From Bacteroidota bacterium (GTDB lineage: Bacteria; Bacteroidota; Bacteroidia; Cytophagales; Cyclobacteriaceae), in contig VGMW01000003.1 in the NCBI GenBank assembly GCA_016866235.1, positions 62,001 through 126,000 on the forward strand: a stretch of 64,000 nt of DNA, read 5' to 3'. This document shows positions 45,128-54,835 of this stretch, one piece after another (the first letter of the stretch is position 1; the number at the start of each line of letters is the position of its first letter). Position numbers and translations under genes: made by a program. A model generated the notes under the pieces. That model was not told where the DNA came from and made no database searches. It was given only the letters and a program-made list of their open reading frames with translations.

Positions 45128-46363
45128 TTATTCGAAACGCAGGGATTCAATGGGATCAAGCTTGGATGCCTTATAGGCAGGATAATACCCGGATATCAAT
45201 CCAACACCCACGCATATAACAAAGCCAAGGCCCATCCAAAGCCAGGGCAAAATGAATACATCGATGTTCATCACGCGGGCCAGTAGATTACCAATTACAA
45301 TTCCTAGAATGATTCCTGCGATGCCACCGATGACACAAACTACTATCGCCTCAATGATAAATTGTTGCTGAATTCTTATCGGCGTGGCACCTAGTGCCTT
45401 CCTCACACCCACTTCCCGTGTGCGCTCAGTGACTGAAACGAGCATAATGTTCATCAATGCTATGGCCGCACCCAAAAGGGTGATAAATCCAACGCCAAAG
45501 CCTCCAATCTGTAAATAACCGATGATCGTGTTTAACTGCTGGGCCAGTGTTTCACTCTTTTCAATGTCAAACGAATTGGGGCTTCCAATCTCGTCGTTAC
45601 GAATGATGCGCATGAGGCCCGTTGCTTCGCCCATAGCCATATCCAGCATCCCTACATCCTTCACACCTATTGTCATCCGGTACTCAAGTCCCCTTCCTCC
45701 AGCTAGCTGATTGGCAACAGCAATGGGAATGTATACCGCATTATCAAAACTGTCACCTGAGAAACTGCCGCGCTCTTTTAAAAGACCCACGACCTTGAAA
45801 CGAGCCCCTTTAAAAGTGATATAGCTTCCAAGCGGATCCTGATCCTTCTCATAAATGGATTCATAAATTTTGCTGCCGATTACTGCCACCCTTGAACCAA
45901 ACTGAAGCTCCATGGTTGAAATATTTCGGCCCTTGTCAATATCCAAACCACGGATAGCGAAAAACTCTTCATTGATCCCTCTGACTCTAACGTTTGGATT
46001 GGTTTTTAGTGAAGAATGACTGATTTCAGCCACCGGGCTAAGCAAAGCGAAAATGGCCACGGAAGCATTGAAATTGTACCGGCTTCTGAATTCCATGACT
46101 TCTTTGTAGGTAACCGGTGGAAAGGTTCTTTCCTTCACTCCTCCCATAAAACCGCCTTTGCTGTCCTTAGAAGCAAGATCAAACGTATTGACGCCCAAGG
46201 AAGATAGACTGGAGGTAACAGAGTTCTCAATGGCATCAATGGCCGTGAGTATTCCCACCAAAGAGGTGATACCAATGGCCACAATACAGGCCGTGAGTAC
46301 TGAACGAAGCATGTTGGCCCTGACAGACCTCAGTCCTTCCTTAACATTTTCCCTTAAATCCAT
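45128..46363 (-). CDS. MacB-like ABC transporter permease (FtsX family)
   Basis: A 411-residue membrane protein: an N-terminal helix (residues about 18-42), a large periplasmic MacB_PCD domain (about 45-270, with [20 protein letters not shown] and [10 protein letters not shown]) and a C-terminal FtsX domain with three helices including [20 protein letters not shown]. Such permeases pair with a LolD/MacB-type ATPase to move lipoproteins, peptides or toxic compounds across the envelope. No ATPase gene is adjacent in the window, so the partner is encoded elsewhere. It is divergent from the exported protein at 46444, with an 80-nt gap. Confidence 0.93.
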   Translation of the reverse strand: MDLRENVKEGLRSVRANMLRSVLTACIVAIGITSLVGILTAIDAIENSVTSSLSSLGVNTFDLASKDSKGGFMGGVKERTFPPVTYKEVMEFRSRYNFNASVAIFALLSPVAEISHSSLKTNPNVRVRGINEEFFAIRGLDIDKGRNISTMELQFGSRVAVIGSKIYESIYEKDQDPLGSYITFKGARFKVVGLLKERGSFSGDSFDNAVYIPIAVANQLAGGRGLEYRMTIGVKDVGMLDMAMGEATGLMRIIRNDEIGSPNSFDIEKSETLAQQLNTIIGYLQIGGFGVGFITLLGAAIALMNIMLVSVTERTREVGVRKALGATPIRIQQQFIIEAIVVCVIGGIAGIILGIVIGNLLARVMNIDVFILPWLWMGLGFVICVGVGLISGYYPAYKASKLDPIESLRFE

Positions 46364-46443
46364 CTATTCAGTCTGTTTGTCGTCAAAATCATAAGAAATG
46401 ATTCTTTCCGTTGGTATTTTCACACGAAAATAAGGCTTCAACG

Positions 46444-47700
46444 ATGCGCAGGCTGATTTTGTTCATCTTTTTATCCGGATGGTTCGCCGCCAAGGCCAAT
46501 CATTTGTTCATTCCTATGGATGAAAAACAAACCAATCACCTGAAAGCCTACGGAATTGCTTATTGGATCCTCAAAAAACAGGTGGAGGTTGATTGGCTTC
46601 TGAACTACCGGGGAGGAAGTTTTATGTGTCCGTACAGTCCTGAAATTCAAAACGAGTTGGTCGTGCGAGGGGTTAGTTATGAGATATTATCCTCTGCAAA
46701 AGTCAATTCAATCCTGACCGAAATCTCAAGTCCTGCCGTCAACTTTGACGTCATGAAACTGGAAAAGGTTCCGCGCATAGCCGTGTATTCGCCCAAATCG
46801 AAGCAGCCATGGGATGATGCCGTTACGCTGGTACTCACCTATGCTGAGATTCCTTACGAAGTAATTTTTGATGATGAGGTTCTACGAAACGACCTTCCCA
46901 AGTATGACTGGCTTCATCTTCACCATGAGGATTTTACCGGACAGTATGGTAAATTCTATAGGAGTTATGGAAATTTTCCATGGTACCTGGAGCAACAAAA
47001 AGAGGCAGAGGATATGGCCAGAAAACATGGCTTTGCCAAAGTCTCTCAGCTAAAACTTGCGGTCGTAAAACGTATTAAGGAATTTGTCGCGGGCGGTGGT
47101 TTTCTATTTGCCATGTGCTCGGCCACCGACAGCTTCGATATTGCACTTGCCGCTGAGGGTGTCGACATCTGCGCTCAGATGTATGATGGTGATGCAGCCG
47201 ATCCCGCGGCTCAATCGAAGCTTGATTATTCCCGAACCCTTGCATTCACAGACTTCCAATTGGTCAATGATCCCTTCGAATATGAATTTTCTGATACCGA
47301 TAACAATCAGATGGAGCGCGGGCTAAGGCAGGACAACGATTACTTTCAACTTTTTCAATTCTCTGCCAAGTGGGACCCCATTCCTACCATGCTCACCCAA
47401 AACCATGCCCTGACCATTCCATCTTTTTACGGGCAAACTACAGGCTTCAAAAAGAGGCTGGTTAAATCTGAAGTATTGATCATGGGTGAGACAGGTTCGA
47501 TTAAGGAAGCCCGGTACCTCCACGGTGTAATGGGAAAAGGATTTTGGACCTACTACAGTGGTCATGATCCAGAAGATTATCAGCACACGGTTTACGAAGA
47601 GCCCACTGACCTCAACCTGCACCCTAATTCACCGGGTTACAGGCTCATACTTAACAACATCCTTTTCCCGGCTGCCAAAAAGAAAAAGCAGAAGACCTGA
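46444..47700 (+). CDS. Exported conserved Bacteroidota protein with a class I glutamine-amidotransferase-like core
   Basis: A 418-residue protein starting at ATG 46444, which opens a signal peptide (MRRLILFIFLSGWFAAKANH). The middle reads RIAVYSPKSKQPWDDAVTLV, then KYDWLHLHHEDF, and KEFVAGGGFLFAMCSATDSF, in which Cys225 follows a strand in the position of the nucleophile elbow of class I glutamine amidotransferases and ThuA-like proteins. No ATP-dependent synthetase domain is present, so it is not asparagine synthetase, a name that circulates for relatives. It may be a periplasmic hydrolase or a binding protein. The C-terminus has a Lys-rich tail. Confidence in the fold is moderate, in function low. 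Confidence 0.65.
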   Translation: MRRLILFIFLSGWFAAKANHLFIPMDEKQTNHLKAYGIAYWILKKQVEVDWLLNYRGGSFMCPYSPEIQNELVVRGVSYEILSSAKVNSILTEISSPAVNFDVMKLEKVPRIAVYSPKSKQPWDDAVTLVLTYAEIPYEVIFDDEVLRNDLPKYDWLHLHHEDFTGQYGKFYRSYGNFPWYLEQQKEAEDMARKHGFAKVSQLKLAVVKRIKEFVAGGGFLFAMCSATDSFDIALAAEGVDICAQMYDGDAADPAAQSKLDYSRTLAFTDFQLVNDPFEYEFSDTDNNQMERGLRQDNDYFQLFQFSAKWDPIPTMLTQNHALTIPSFYGQTTGFKKRLVKSEVLIMGETGSIKEARYLHGVMGKGFWTYYSGHDPEDYQHTVYEEPTDLNLHPNSPGYRLILNNILFPAAKKKKQKT

Positions 47701-47706
47701 ATGCCA

Positions 47707-48312
47707 TCAATGCATTCTGTCGGGTCTTACTTCAAGATTTGCAACGATGTTGGCTTCTTCCGCCAGCCATTCCTTCCATCTGTTTTGGACATACTCGGGA
47801 TCGACATAATGCTTAGCGAGCGATATGAAGTTCTTATAGTGCCCTGCTTCAGATACCATAAGGTCATGGTAAAACACTTTTAGGTCTTCATCCTTAATTT
47901 CCTTCCACAACATTCTGAATCGTTCGCAACTGCGAGCTTCGATAAGGGCATTCAACAGGAGTTTTTCAACCAAATGTTTTTCCTTGGAGACCCCTTTCTT
48001 CTGAATACCCTGGATTTTTTCAACATACTCATCACGCCTGGGCTTTCCCAAAGACCAACCGCGTGCACGTAACTTCGCGATGACCATTTCGAAATGGCTC
48101 CATTCTTCTGCAACTACTGGCGTTAAAGTTTCCACCAACTTATCCAGATCATTAAACTGTATGATCATACTGATCACAGAAGAAGCTGCCTTCTGTTCAC
48201 AATATGCATGATCCACCAGGATCTCTCTGATGTTCATTTCTGCAATATTTACCCATCTTGGATCGGTGGGTAGCTCTAGTCCGAGCACATGTTTTTCGGT
48301 AACCATAGCCAT
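47707..48312 (-). CDS. miaE: tRNA-(2-methylthio-N6-isopentenyladenosine) hydroxylase-like protein
   Basis: A 201-residue di-iron ferritin-like protein. The iron-ligand pattern appears as VAEEWSHFEMVIAKLRARGW, LLNALIEARSCERFRML and VSEAGHYKNFISLA, with the early DHAYCEQKAAS helix. MiaE hydroxylates the isopentenyl group of ms2i6A37 in tRNA. Family members outside MiaE proper exist, but the helix set and length fit. It overlaps the preceding putative porin gene by 1 nt (TGATG), so both are one operon with lpxK. Confidence 0.88.
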   Translation of the reverse strand: MAMVTEKHVLGLELPTDPRWVNIAEMNIREILVDHAYCEQKAASSVISMIIQFNDLDKLVETLTPVVAEEWSHFEMVIAKLRARGWSLGKPRRDEYVEKIQGIQKKGVSKEKHLVEKLLLNALIEARSCERFRMLWKEIKDEDLKVFYHDLMVSEAGHYKNFISLAKHYVDPEYVQNRWKEWLAEEANIVANLEVRPDRMH

Positions 48313-50309
48313 CAGTCAAACAACACAAGTTCAAAACCGAGATCAATTACTGTGCGCTGCCCGGGATAGCCTGGGATGACCAGGTAACCTGGTCTACCGC
48401 CCGCTTGCAGGAGGTTATGGACGGTAAAAAAGAATCTTCCACGTTTTATTCGGCCGTTAATAAAAAAGTCGGCACCCAACCATTGATCAACTTTCTCTTT
48501 TTGTTGAATAAAGTAATGCTGGGTTACCGGATCGTAGCCAGGCGCATACCACTCAGGCCTCCAATTTAAATCAAAGCCAATGTGTGCCTCCAGATTGCCT
48601 TTGAAAAGAAAACCTTTATAAGACGCCTGGCCGTTTATCATCCAATCAGGTAACTGAAGAAATCCGTCTGAATTGCCGCCAATCAGATTTCGAATTGCTT
48701 CTCCTTCCAGCAGGAGCTTTTTGCCAACAGGAATTTGAATTTTAGCCCGTGGAGTAATGAGCGATTGGGTTCCGTCGGATTGAATCGGAAGTACCGTCTG
48801 CGCGCTACCATAATTTCCCAACTTCATGAATACCTGTTTTGAAAATAAAGTATACCCCATACCAGGTGAAAACCGGAATCTTCCAGCAGAAATTTTAGCA
48901 TAGGCGAGCGCCTCAAGCCCTGAGGTCGATTTGAAATCATTTTTCCATTCATCGTGAACCCCTCTGTAGGCTTGATAGAAAGAGCCAGGCGCTGCGAGCG
49001 ACTGGACAAAATGACCCTCCAGCCACCGACTGTTTAGTCTGGCCTCCAAACTATAATTGCCCAGCTGACTGATTTCAAACTTTCCTGTTAGCTCACTCAG
49101 CGAATCAAGACTCAAAGACAATCGGCCTCCTATGAAATGCTCAATTCCCCTGAAACCTGAACCAAAAGTGTCAACATCCAGGTAACGATAGCTGGTGCGG
49201 TAATTCCGGAATTTGTAGAAGGCGTTATAGAACAAAAAGTTCTTTCTCCCTTTTAAGCCCGCTTCCTGTTCCAAAATGCCAAAGTTCAACTGATCATCTG
49301 CGGCAGTGGTGTCGGTTTTAACACGAACCCAGTTGTCGTAAGGTTTTAGATTGTTTGCAGCTGAATAGGCATCAATAAAATTATTCTGTTGTTTGCTCCA
49401 TGAAACAGACTGATATACTTCGAGTGCTGAAGCCAGTCGGTATCGGTGCTGATAAAATAGTTCACGTCGAAGCTCGTTGGTTTCTGCCTTGTATAGAACT
49501 GGAGCTGCGTTGGTGGCAAAATAATTTTCGAAGGGTGCATCTGAAGTTAGGTTTACCCCACCATTTTCAAATACCCGATGCTTGATGCGACGGTAAAAAC
49601 CCAAGGCCTCATATCGTTCATCTTTTGAGCGATAACTGCTGTGGAAGTCATAATATTGACTGGTGACATGCCGATCACCTTTTCTACGCTTGTCCAATTG
49701 TTTGTCCACCAGAATCGGTCGATAGTTAAATCCAAAATTCCATCGTGGATTGATGTTGCGCTTGAATTCAATTCGAGTGGAGGATCGACCATTTCCACCC
49801 CAAATAATCTGGATTTTTGTGTAGGGCGATTTGGTGTCGAAAAATTCAGGTTCTTCTGAAAAAAAGTAAGGTTCATAGGACTCAAACCCGGATACTTTAC
49901 CTGCAAATCTTCGAACGGATGGTGTGATCTGGTATAGCGCAGTGCCGGTATTGCCGAGATCCTGCAACAATTGATTTGATTTTTTTGGATACGTCCAACG
50001 ATGATAATTTACAATGCCTGTATCGATAGGCCGATACCTGGCGCGATTAAGAAAAATGTCGTTGCGCGTTGTCCATAGCGTGGTATTGGGTCCGTACACA
50101 TTTTTGGTACTGTCGTCGAGGAACAATGAACCTTTTTTCCTGCCTGATCTTTGGGACGAGGTATCCGATTGCTGCCGTTGCTGACCGGCACCGGCACCAC
50201 CACGAAAACCTCCCATGCTTGGACGTTGGGCCTGGACCGTTTGCTCTGTTGGGATTAGCCAATAGACAGAACAAAACAGAATCAGTCGTATCGAAAAACT
50301 AATTTTCAA
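48312..50309 (-). CDS. Putative outer-membrane porin (Bacteroidota putative_porin family)
   Basis: A 665-residue protein with a signal peptide ending in VQAQ, a Gly/Arg/Gln-rich linker (GGFRGGAGAGQQRQQSDTSS) and a long beta-barrel-like region rich in aromatic residues, including FGFNYRPILVDKQLDKRRKG. The C-terminus reads RTVIDLGFELVLFD, ending in an aromatic near the end as barrels do. It belongs to the group annotated as putative porin in Bacteroidota; its cargo is unknown. The start is TTG at 50309, overlapping the last 11 nt of lpxK. miaE follows with a 1-nt overlap. Confidence 0.75.
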   Translation of the reverse strand: MKISFSIRLILFCSVYWLIPTEQTVQAQRPSMGGFRGGAGAGQQRQQSDTSSQRSGRKKGSLFLDDSTKNVYGPNTTLWTTRNDIFLNRARYRPIDTGIVNYHRWTYPKKSNQLLQDLGNTGTALYQITPSVRRFAGKVSGFESYEPYFFSEEPEFFDTKSPYTKIQIIWGGNGRSSTRIEFKRNINPRWNFGFNYRPILVDKQLDKRRKGDRHVTSQYYDFHSSYRSKDERYEALGFYRRIKHRVFENGGVNLTSDAPFENYFATNAAPVLYKAETNELRRELFYQHRYRLASALEVYQSVSWSKQQNNFIDAYSAANNLKPYDNWVRVKTDTTAADDQLNFGILEQEAGLKGRKNFLFYNAFYKFRNYRTSYRYLDVDTFGSGFRGIEHFIGGRLSLSLDSLSELTGKFEISQLGNYSLEARLNSRWLEGHFVQSLAAPGSFYQAYRGVHDEWKNDFKSTSGLEALAYAKISAGRFRFSPGMGYTLFSKQVFMKLGNYGSAQTVLPIQSDGTQSLITPRAKIQIPVGKKLLLEGEAIRNLIGGNSDGFLQLPDWMINGQASYKGFLFKGNLEAHIGFDLNWRPEWYAPGYDPVTQHYFIQQKEKVDQWLGADFFINGRIKRGRFFFTVHNLLQAGGRPGYLVIPGYPGQRTVIDLGFELVLFD

Positions 50310-51342
50310 GCTCAGCGTTTTTGGATTCTACTTTGGCGAGAATAATGTTATCAAATTCAGTTCCACTTTTCAAAAAGCGGATTGAAATGGGGAGGTAAAA
50401 CCAACCTTGATTAAGAAATAGACCCGTATTGCTAAATGATAAAAGTCGCACCATATCCTTTTCGGTGGTCAAAACATCAGCACCAGTGTTGGTAGCCAAA
50501 TTTGAAATTTCAAGGATCTCCTGATGGGAATAGTGGTGATGATCTGAAAATCTGAAGTGTTTAATGACCTCAAATGTTTTCCTGACTTCATTTAAAAGAA
50601 AGTCGGAATGAGCAATACCGGTTAGCAGAATAATTTTTTGGTTTATGGTTCGCTTCAATCCAAAGGCAGTTGGCTGTCCGTAGTGATAACCAGTGAAGAA
50701 AACGGGGACGTCACCTGAAAGCCTTAAAGCATTTTCTCGAGCCGAATTAAGTTCGGAGTCCGGTAGGTTGTCCGGACATTTGGTGAAGACCACCATATCG
50801 GCACGCTTTGCCCCTGTGCTGGATTCACGTAACCAGCCCGCGGGAAACATACGGTCCTTGTAAAAGGGGTCGGACCATCGGGTTAGTAATATGTTTAAAT
50901 CCGGTACCACCCTTCGGTGCTGAAAAGCATCGTCCATGATAATGACTTCCACTTGTTGCTCCTGATTCATCAGGGTTGGGATGGCAAGGGAACGGTCTTC
51001 TGAGACCACAACTTGAATTTGTCCACGGAATTTACGGTAAAGCTGCACTGGCTCATCGCCTGCGGATGCAGCAACGTCGGTATCGCTTAATACCCTTAGA
51101 CCGTATGTTAGTCTACCATAACCTCTACTGAGTGCTGCGACCCTATAGCGATCCTTGAGCATTTCAATTAGGTATTCGGTTACGGGCGTTTTACCGGATC
51201 CGCCCATGTTCAGGTTCCCAACTGAAATGGTAAACACGCCATCGAAGCGAAACGACTTTCTGTATCCGGTATCATAGAGATGATTCCGGAGGCGGGTAAT
51301 CAGGTGGTAAATCCACCCAAAGGGTAAGAGCAGCCGCTTCAT
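50299..51342 (-). CDS. lpxK: Tetraacyldisaccharide 4'-kinase
   Basis: Phosphorylates the 4' position of the lipid A precursor at the inner membrane. The 347-residue protein has the P-loop in VGNLNMGGSGKTPVTEYLIE (about 42-61), the RGYGRLTYG and DDAFQHRRV motifs with the aspartates that bind metal, and an N-terminal membrane-associating helix. TTEKDMVRL, typical of LpxK, is near the C-terminus. It is the first gene of an apparent lpxK-porin-miaE operon. Confidence 0.95.
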   Translation of the reverse strand: MKRLLLPFGWIYHLITRLRNHLYDTGYRKSFRFDGVFTISVGNLNMGGSGKTPVTEYLIEMLKDRYRVAALSRGYGRLTYGLRVLSDTDVAASAGDEPVQLYRKFRGQIQVVVSEDRSLAIPTLMNQEQQVEVIIMDDAFQHRRVVPDLNILLTRWSDPFYKDRMFPAGWLRESSTGAKRADMVVFTKCPDNLPDSELNSARENALRLSGDVPVFFTGYHYGQPTAFGLKRTINQKIILLTGIAHSDFLLNEVRKTFEVIKHFRFSDHHHYSHQEILEISNLATNTGADVLTTEKDMVRLLSFSNTGLFLNQGWFYLPISIRFLKSGTEFDNIILAKVESKNAELEN

Positions 51343-51457
51343 TGAATAGAGCCTGAAAAAGTGGCTACAATAATAAGCAGCCCAGTCTAAAGAACTTATA
51401 GATTGGGGGTGCCAGGGAGTGGTTCTTATCGTAGTTTCGAACCAGAATTTTAGGCTT

Positions 51458-52564
51458 ATGAGTAAAATAACCGTTCAGGATGTTGTGAACTTTCTGCAGG
51501 AACTAGCCCCCTTTCAGCTGCAGGAATCCTATGACAATTCAGGATTGATCACTGGCGATCCGGGTGACGAGGTCAGGGGCGTTTTGGTTTCATTGGATTG
51601 TACTGAGGAGGTGTTGGCTGAAGCTTTGGAGCGGGGCTGCAACGTGATCGTCTCACACCACCCTATATTGTTTAAGCCCATCAAAAGTCTGACTGGTAAA
51701 AATTATGTGGAGCGAACCCTAATGGAAGCCATCCGGCGGCGGGTAAATCTTATTGCGGTACACACCAATTTGGATAAGGTGATACATGGTGTAAATGCCC
51801 GCATTGCACAGAAACTCGGATTAACCAACCTTCGAATTCTTAGTCCTGAAAAAGGGTCATTGCTAAAGCTTGTAACCTTCGTACCTGATTCTCATCAAGG
51901 ACAGGTACTGGATGCCCTTCATCGCGCTGGCGCCGGCAATATTGGTCAATATGACCAATGCAGTTTCATTACAACAGGTACAGGTTCCTTCAGACCACTT
52001 GAAAATGCCAACCCATTTCTGGGTAAGAAAGGCAGCCTAGAACAAGTTGCTGAAGTCAGAATAGAGGTCATTTTACCGGTTTATGCAAGGAGTGCCGTTT
52101 TACAGGCCCTTGGAGCCAGTCATCCTTACGAGGAGGTTGCTTACTACCTTCAGGAGCTTGAAAACCTCAACCAGGAAATAGGCTCAGGAATGGTGGGTGA
52201 TTTACCTCAAGCTTTAAATTATATGGATTTTCTTAAACTACTGAAAATCAATATGAAATGTCAATCAATAAGACATACAAAATTAATAGGTCAAGCCATA
52301 ACCAGGGTAGCCATTTGTGGTGGCAGTGGCAGCTTTCTGTTGAATGATGCCATACGTTCTGGTGCCCAGGTCTTTGTTTCGGCTGACTTTAAGTACCATG
52401 AATTCTTTGATTCTGATGGGAAAATAATGATTGCTGACATCGGTCATTATGAAAGCGAACAGTATACAGGTGAGCTCCTGACAGAGGTTTTGACCCAAAA
52501 ATTCACTACCTTTGCAAGCCTTTTTTCAAAAATTGTTACGAATCCGATAAGCTACTTCAACTAA
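51458..52564 (+). CDS. Nif3-like dinuclear metal centre protein
   Basis: A 368-residue protein of the Nif3/YqfO family, starting at ATG 51458. The metal site motifs are ESYDNSGLITGD, VIVSHHPILFKPIKSL (two His), IAVHTNLD, and GHYESEQYTGELL at the C-terminus. The insert of about 100 residues in the middle (residues about 120-235, DALHRAGAGNIGQYDQCSF) is the PII-like YqfO domain found in the larger members. Members are GTP cyclohydrolase-like in fold, but function is not settled. It overlaps the next gene by 1 nt, so they share a transcript. Confidence 0.92.
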   Translation: MSKITVQDVVNFLQELAPFQLQESYDNSGLITGDPGDEVRGVLVSLDCTEEVLAEALERGCNVIVSHHPILFKPIKSLTGKNYVERTLMEAIRRRVNLIAVHTNLDKVIHGVNARIAQKLGLTNLRILSPEKGSLLKLVTFVPDSHQGQVLDALHRAGAGNIGQYDQCSFITTGTGSFRPLENANPFLGKKGSLEQVAEVRIEVILPVYARSAVLQALGASHPYEEVAYYLQELENLNQEIGSGMVGDLPQALNYMDFLKLLKINMKCQSIRHTKLIGQAITRVAICGGSGSFLLNDAIRSGAQVFVSADFKYHEFFDSDGKIMIADIGHYESEQYTGELLTEVLTQKFTTFASLFSKIVTNPISYFN

Positions 52565-53349
52565 TGGAAAATCAGACTATTGCACAAAAACTGGAGAACC
52601 TTGTAAAGCTTCAGGCCATAGATTCAAAAATTGACCAACTTAAAAAACTTCGCGGCGATCTCCCCAACGAGGTCCAGGACCTGGAAGATGAAATAGAGGG
52701 CTACAACGTCCGTAAGAGCCGATATGAGGGTGAATTAAAGGAGTTGGAAGACAGTATCAAGAGAAACAAAGAAGCCATTAAGGAATCTGAGAAGCTGGTT
52801 AAAAAATACAACGAGCAAAAAAACAACGTCAAGAACAATCGTGAGTTCGATGCCATCTCCAAAGAAATCGAACTTCAGGAACTGGAGGTTGACCTGAACG
52901 AAAAGAGAACCAAGGAGGCAAAAGAGAAAATCGAAGCCAAAAAAGCTGAAATCACCAACATCGACAAGGTGATTGCTGAGCGAGCTGAAGATCTTGGAAA
53001 CAAGAAGAAGGAGCTGGAAGAAATCATGTCCGAAAGCACAGAAGAGGAAAAGAAGCTTCTCTCCGACCGCGAAAAGGCCGCCAAGAAAATCGAAGAAAAA
53101 CTATTGAAATACTACGAGCGTCTAAGGGGCAGCCTTTCCAATGGTCTGGCCGTGGTACGCGTGGTACGTGGCGCTGCTGAAGGTTGCAACATCATTATTC
53201 CCCCTCAAAAGATCGCTGAGATCAGGGAGAAAAAGAAAATTGTTATCGACGAACACAGTGGCAGAATTCTGGCCGACGTGGATATGGAATCCATGGAGGA
53301 AGAAAAGCCTAAAAAAGCTGCTCCTGCAAAGCGTAAGAAAGTTGCCTGA
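52564..53349 (+). CDS. Coiled-coil protein with degenerate C-terminal zinc ribbon (COG1579 family)
   Basis: A 261-residue protein. Residues about 10-180 are a long charged coiled coil (KLVKKYNEQKNNVKNNREFD and onward), the N-terminal part of the COG1579 family, including CdsZ. At about 195-240 comes the zinc-ribbon template with PPQKIAEIREKKKIV and SGRIL. The template has two CxxC pairs; here only Cys208 remains, and the other three positions are Ala205, Asp229 and Ser232. Zinc binding is therefore unlikely. The C-terminus is Lys-rich (AAPAKRKKVA). It follows the Nif3-like gene with a 1-nt overlap. Confidence 0.85.
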   Translation: MENQTIAQKLENLVKLQAIDSKIDQLKKLRGDLPNEVQDLEDEIEGYNVRKSRYEGELKELEDSIKRNKEAIKESEKLVKKYNEQKNNVKNNREFDAISKEIELQELEVDLNEKRTKEAKEKIEAKKAEITNIDKVIAERAEDLGNKKKELEEIMSESTEEEKKLLSDREKAAKKIEEKLLKYYERLRGSLSNGLAVVRVVRGAAEGCNIIIPPQKIAEIREKKKIVIDEHSGRILADVDMESMEEEKPKKAAPAKRKKVA

Positions 53350-54835
53350 ACGTAGTCTTAAAATATTGAGAGCAGGTCTGTTGGCCTGCTTTTTTTTTCC
53401 CCTATGCACTGTAGGACAAAACCACAGTTGGCGGTTCGACCCTGAAACCGATGCGGTTTACAAACTGGTCGTTAATCTGCAAACAGAGCAGGCCTTTCAA
53501 CGGCTCAAAAAATTTACCGATCCATCAAAGCAGAATTACCGGATTTACCTTGAAAGTCTTGCTGAATGCATTGACATTCTGGTCTCTGAAAACGAGGCAA
53601 AATTTGAACTGGTAGAGGAAAATTTCAAACAGAGGATCCGACAGTTGGAGGACCAAAAAGAAACTGCAGAAACACTTTTTCTGCAGGCTGAACTTTACCT
53701 CCAGCGTGGATTTTGTCACCTCAACCTTGGCCATAACTGGAGCGCCATCTTCGACATTCGAAATGCCTACCAACTTACAGAAGAGTGCCTTGAAAAATTC
53801 CCCTCCTACATCCCTGTTCGTAAAACCAGCGGCGTATTGCAGGTTATGGTTGGTGCAGTTCCTGACAAATACCACTGGTTCATGAGTCTCCTTGGTATGG
53901 AAGGCTCAGTTAAAAAAGGACAACAACAATTACAGGAATTAGGTCAAGCCGGATTATCACTCTCCATTGAAGCCAACGTTCTGTATTACACCATTAAGGG
54001 ATTTATCAATCAGCAATTTGCTGAGGCTTCTGCAGGCATGGCTGAACTTATTAAAGGCTATCCCGATAATCGATTGCTTGGATTTATAGCCATCAACATG
54101 ATGGTGAAAAACGACCAAAGTGAAGAAGCACTTGCTTTGATCAAAAAAGTTGAGTCCAACCCCCGTGGACTGCCTCTGGTGTATCTGGATTATCTGCTCG
54201 CTGAAATTTATCTGCAAAAAGGTGAATACGCGCAGGCCATTACAACCTATCAAAAGTTTATGGGTAGTTACAAAGGCTCAAGTTTTAAGAAAGATGCTAC
54301 CATGAAGATTTCCTTGTGCTACCACCTTCAGGGTAAAAAGGATCTAGCCACAAAATGGTGGCAGAAGGCAAGAAATACAGGTAAGAATGTGGCCGAACCT
54401 GATATTTACGCCGATCACATGCTCAAGGAGGACCAATTGCCCAATGAGAAGCTTCTTCGTATCAGGTTTCTTACCGATGGAGGATATTATGAAGAAGCCG
54501 GTCAGCTAATTGCGCCATTAACCATGCAGTCCTTTAAGGATTCAAGGGATAAAGTAGAACTGATTTACCGAAAGGCAAGATTAGCCCAAAAAACCGGTCA
54601 GTTGACCACAGCCCAATCCCTGTACCTTCGAGCAATAGAATTAACTGGTAATGAAACGTGGTATTTTGCGCCAAGCAGTGCATTGCAGCTAGGCTACATT
54701 TTTCTATCCCGCGGCAAATTCTTCGAAGCCAAAGAATATTTTAATAAGGCACTTTCTTACAAGCGACACGCCTACAAAAACAGCATTGACGGAAAGGCTA
54801 AGTCAGCGCTTGATCAGCTGTCAGGTAAGTTTTAA
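53342..54835 (+). CDS. Exported TPR protein starting at a TTG that overlaps the previous stop
   Basis: A 497-residue protein. The only start that gives a signal peptide is TTG at 53342 (PERSLKILRAGLLACFFFPL, cleavage near TVGQ); this overlaps the last 8 nt of the coiled-coil gene. No in-frame ATG lies near. The mature part holds tetratricopeptide-like repeats in residues about 80-200 and 260-480, for example LFLQAELYLQRGFCHLNLG, and LLAEIYLQKGEYAQAITTYQ. The stretch coding for the signal peptide also has an intrinsic-terminator-like hairpin and a T tract (53371-53398). The stop overlaps the convergent phosphatase gene by 15 nt. Confidence 0.75.
   Translation: MPERSLKILRAGLLACFFFPLCTVGQNHSWRFDPETDAVYKLVVNLQTEQAFQRLKKFTDPSKQNYRIYLESLAECIDILVSENEAKFELVEENFKQRIRQLEDQKETAETLFLQAELYLQRGFCHLNLGHNWSAIFDIRNAYQLTEECLEKFPSYIPVRKTSGVLQVMVGAVPDKYHWFMSLLGMEGSVKKGQQQLQELGQAGLSLSIEANVLYYTIKGFINQQFAEASAGMAELIKGYPDNRLLGFIAINMMVKNDQSEEALALIKKVESNPRGLPLVYLDYLLAEIYLQKGEYAQAITTYQKFMGSYKGSSFKKDATMKISLCYHLQGKKDLATKWWQKARNTGKNVAEPDIYADHMLKEDQLPNEKLLRIRFLTDGGYYEEAGQLIAPLTMQSFKDSRDKVELIYRKARLAQKTGQLTTAQSLYLRAIELTGNETWYFAPSSALQLGYIFLSRGKFFEAKEYFNKALSYKRHAYKNSIDGKAKSALDQLSGKF
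53371..53398 (+). terminator. Terminator-like hairpin and T tract inside the TPR signal-peptide codons
   Basis: AGCAGG (53371-53376) pairs with CCTGCT (53385-53390) around an 8-nt loop and is followed by eight more T. It lies 21 nt after the stop of the coiled-coil gene, in the place and shape of an intrinsic terminator, yet it falls within the reading frame of the next gene. Confidence 0.5.

Noticed and set aside
46444-47700. Asparagine synthetase B as a product name
   Set aside because: No N-terminal nucleophile glutaminase and no PP-loop synthetase motif; the protein is exported and of another fold type.
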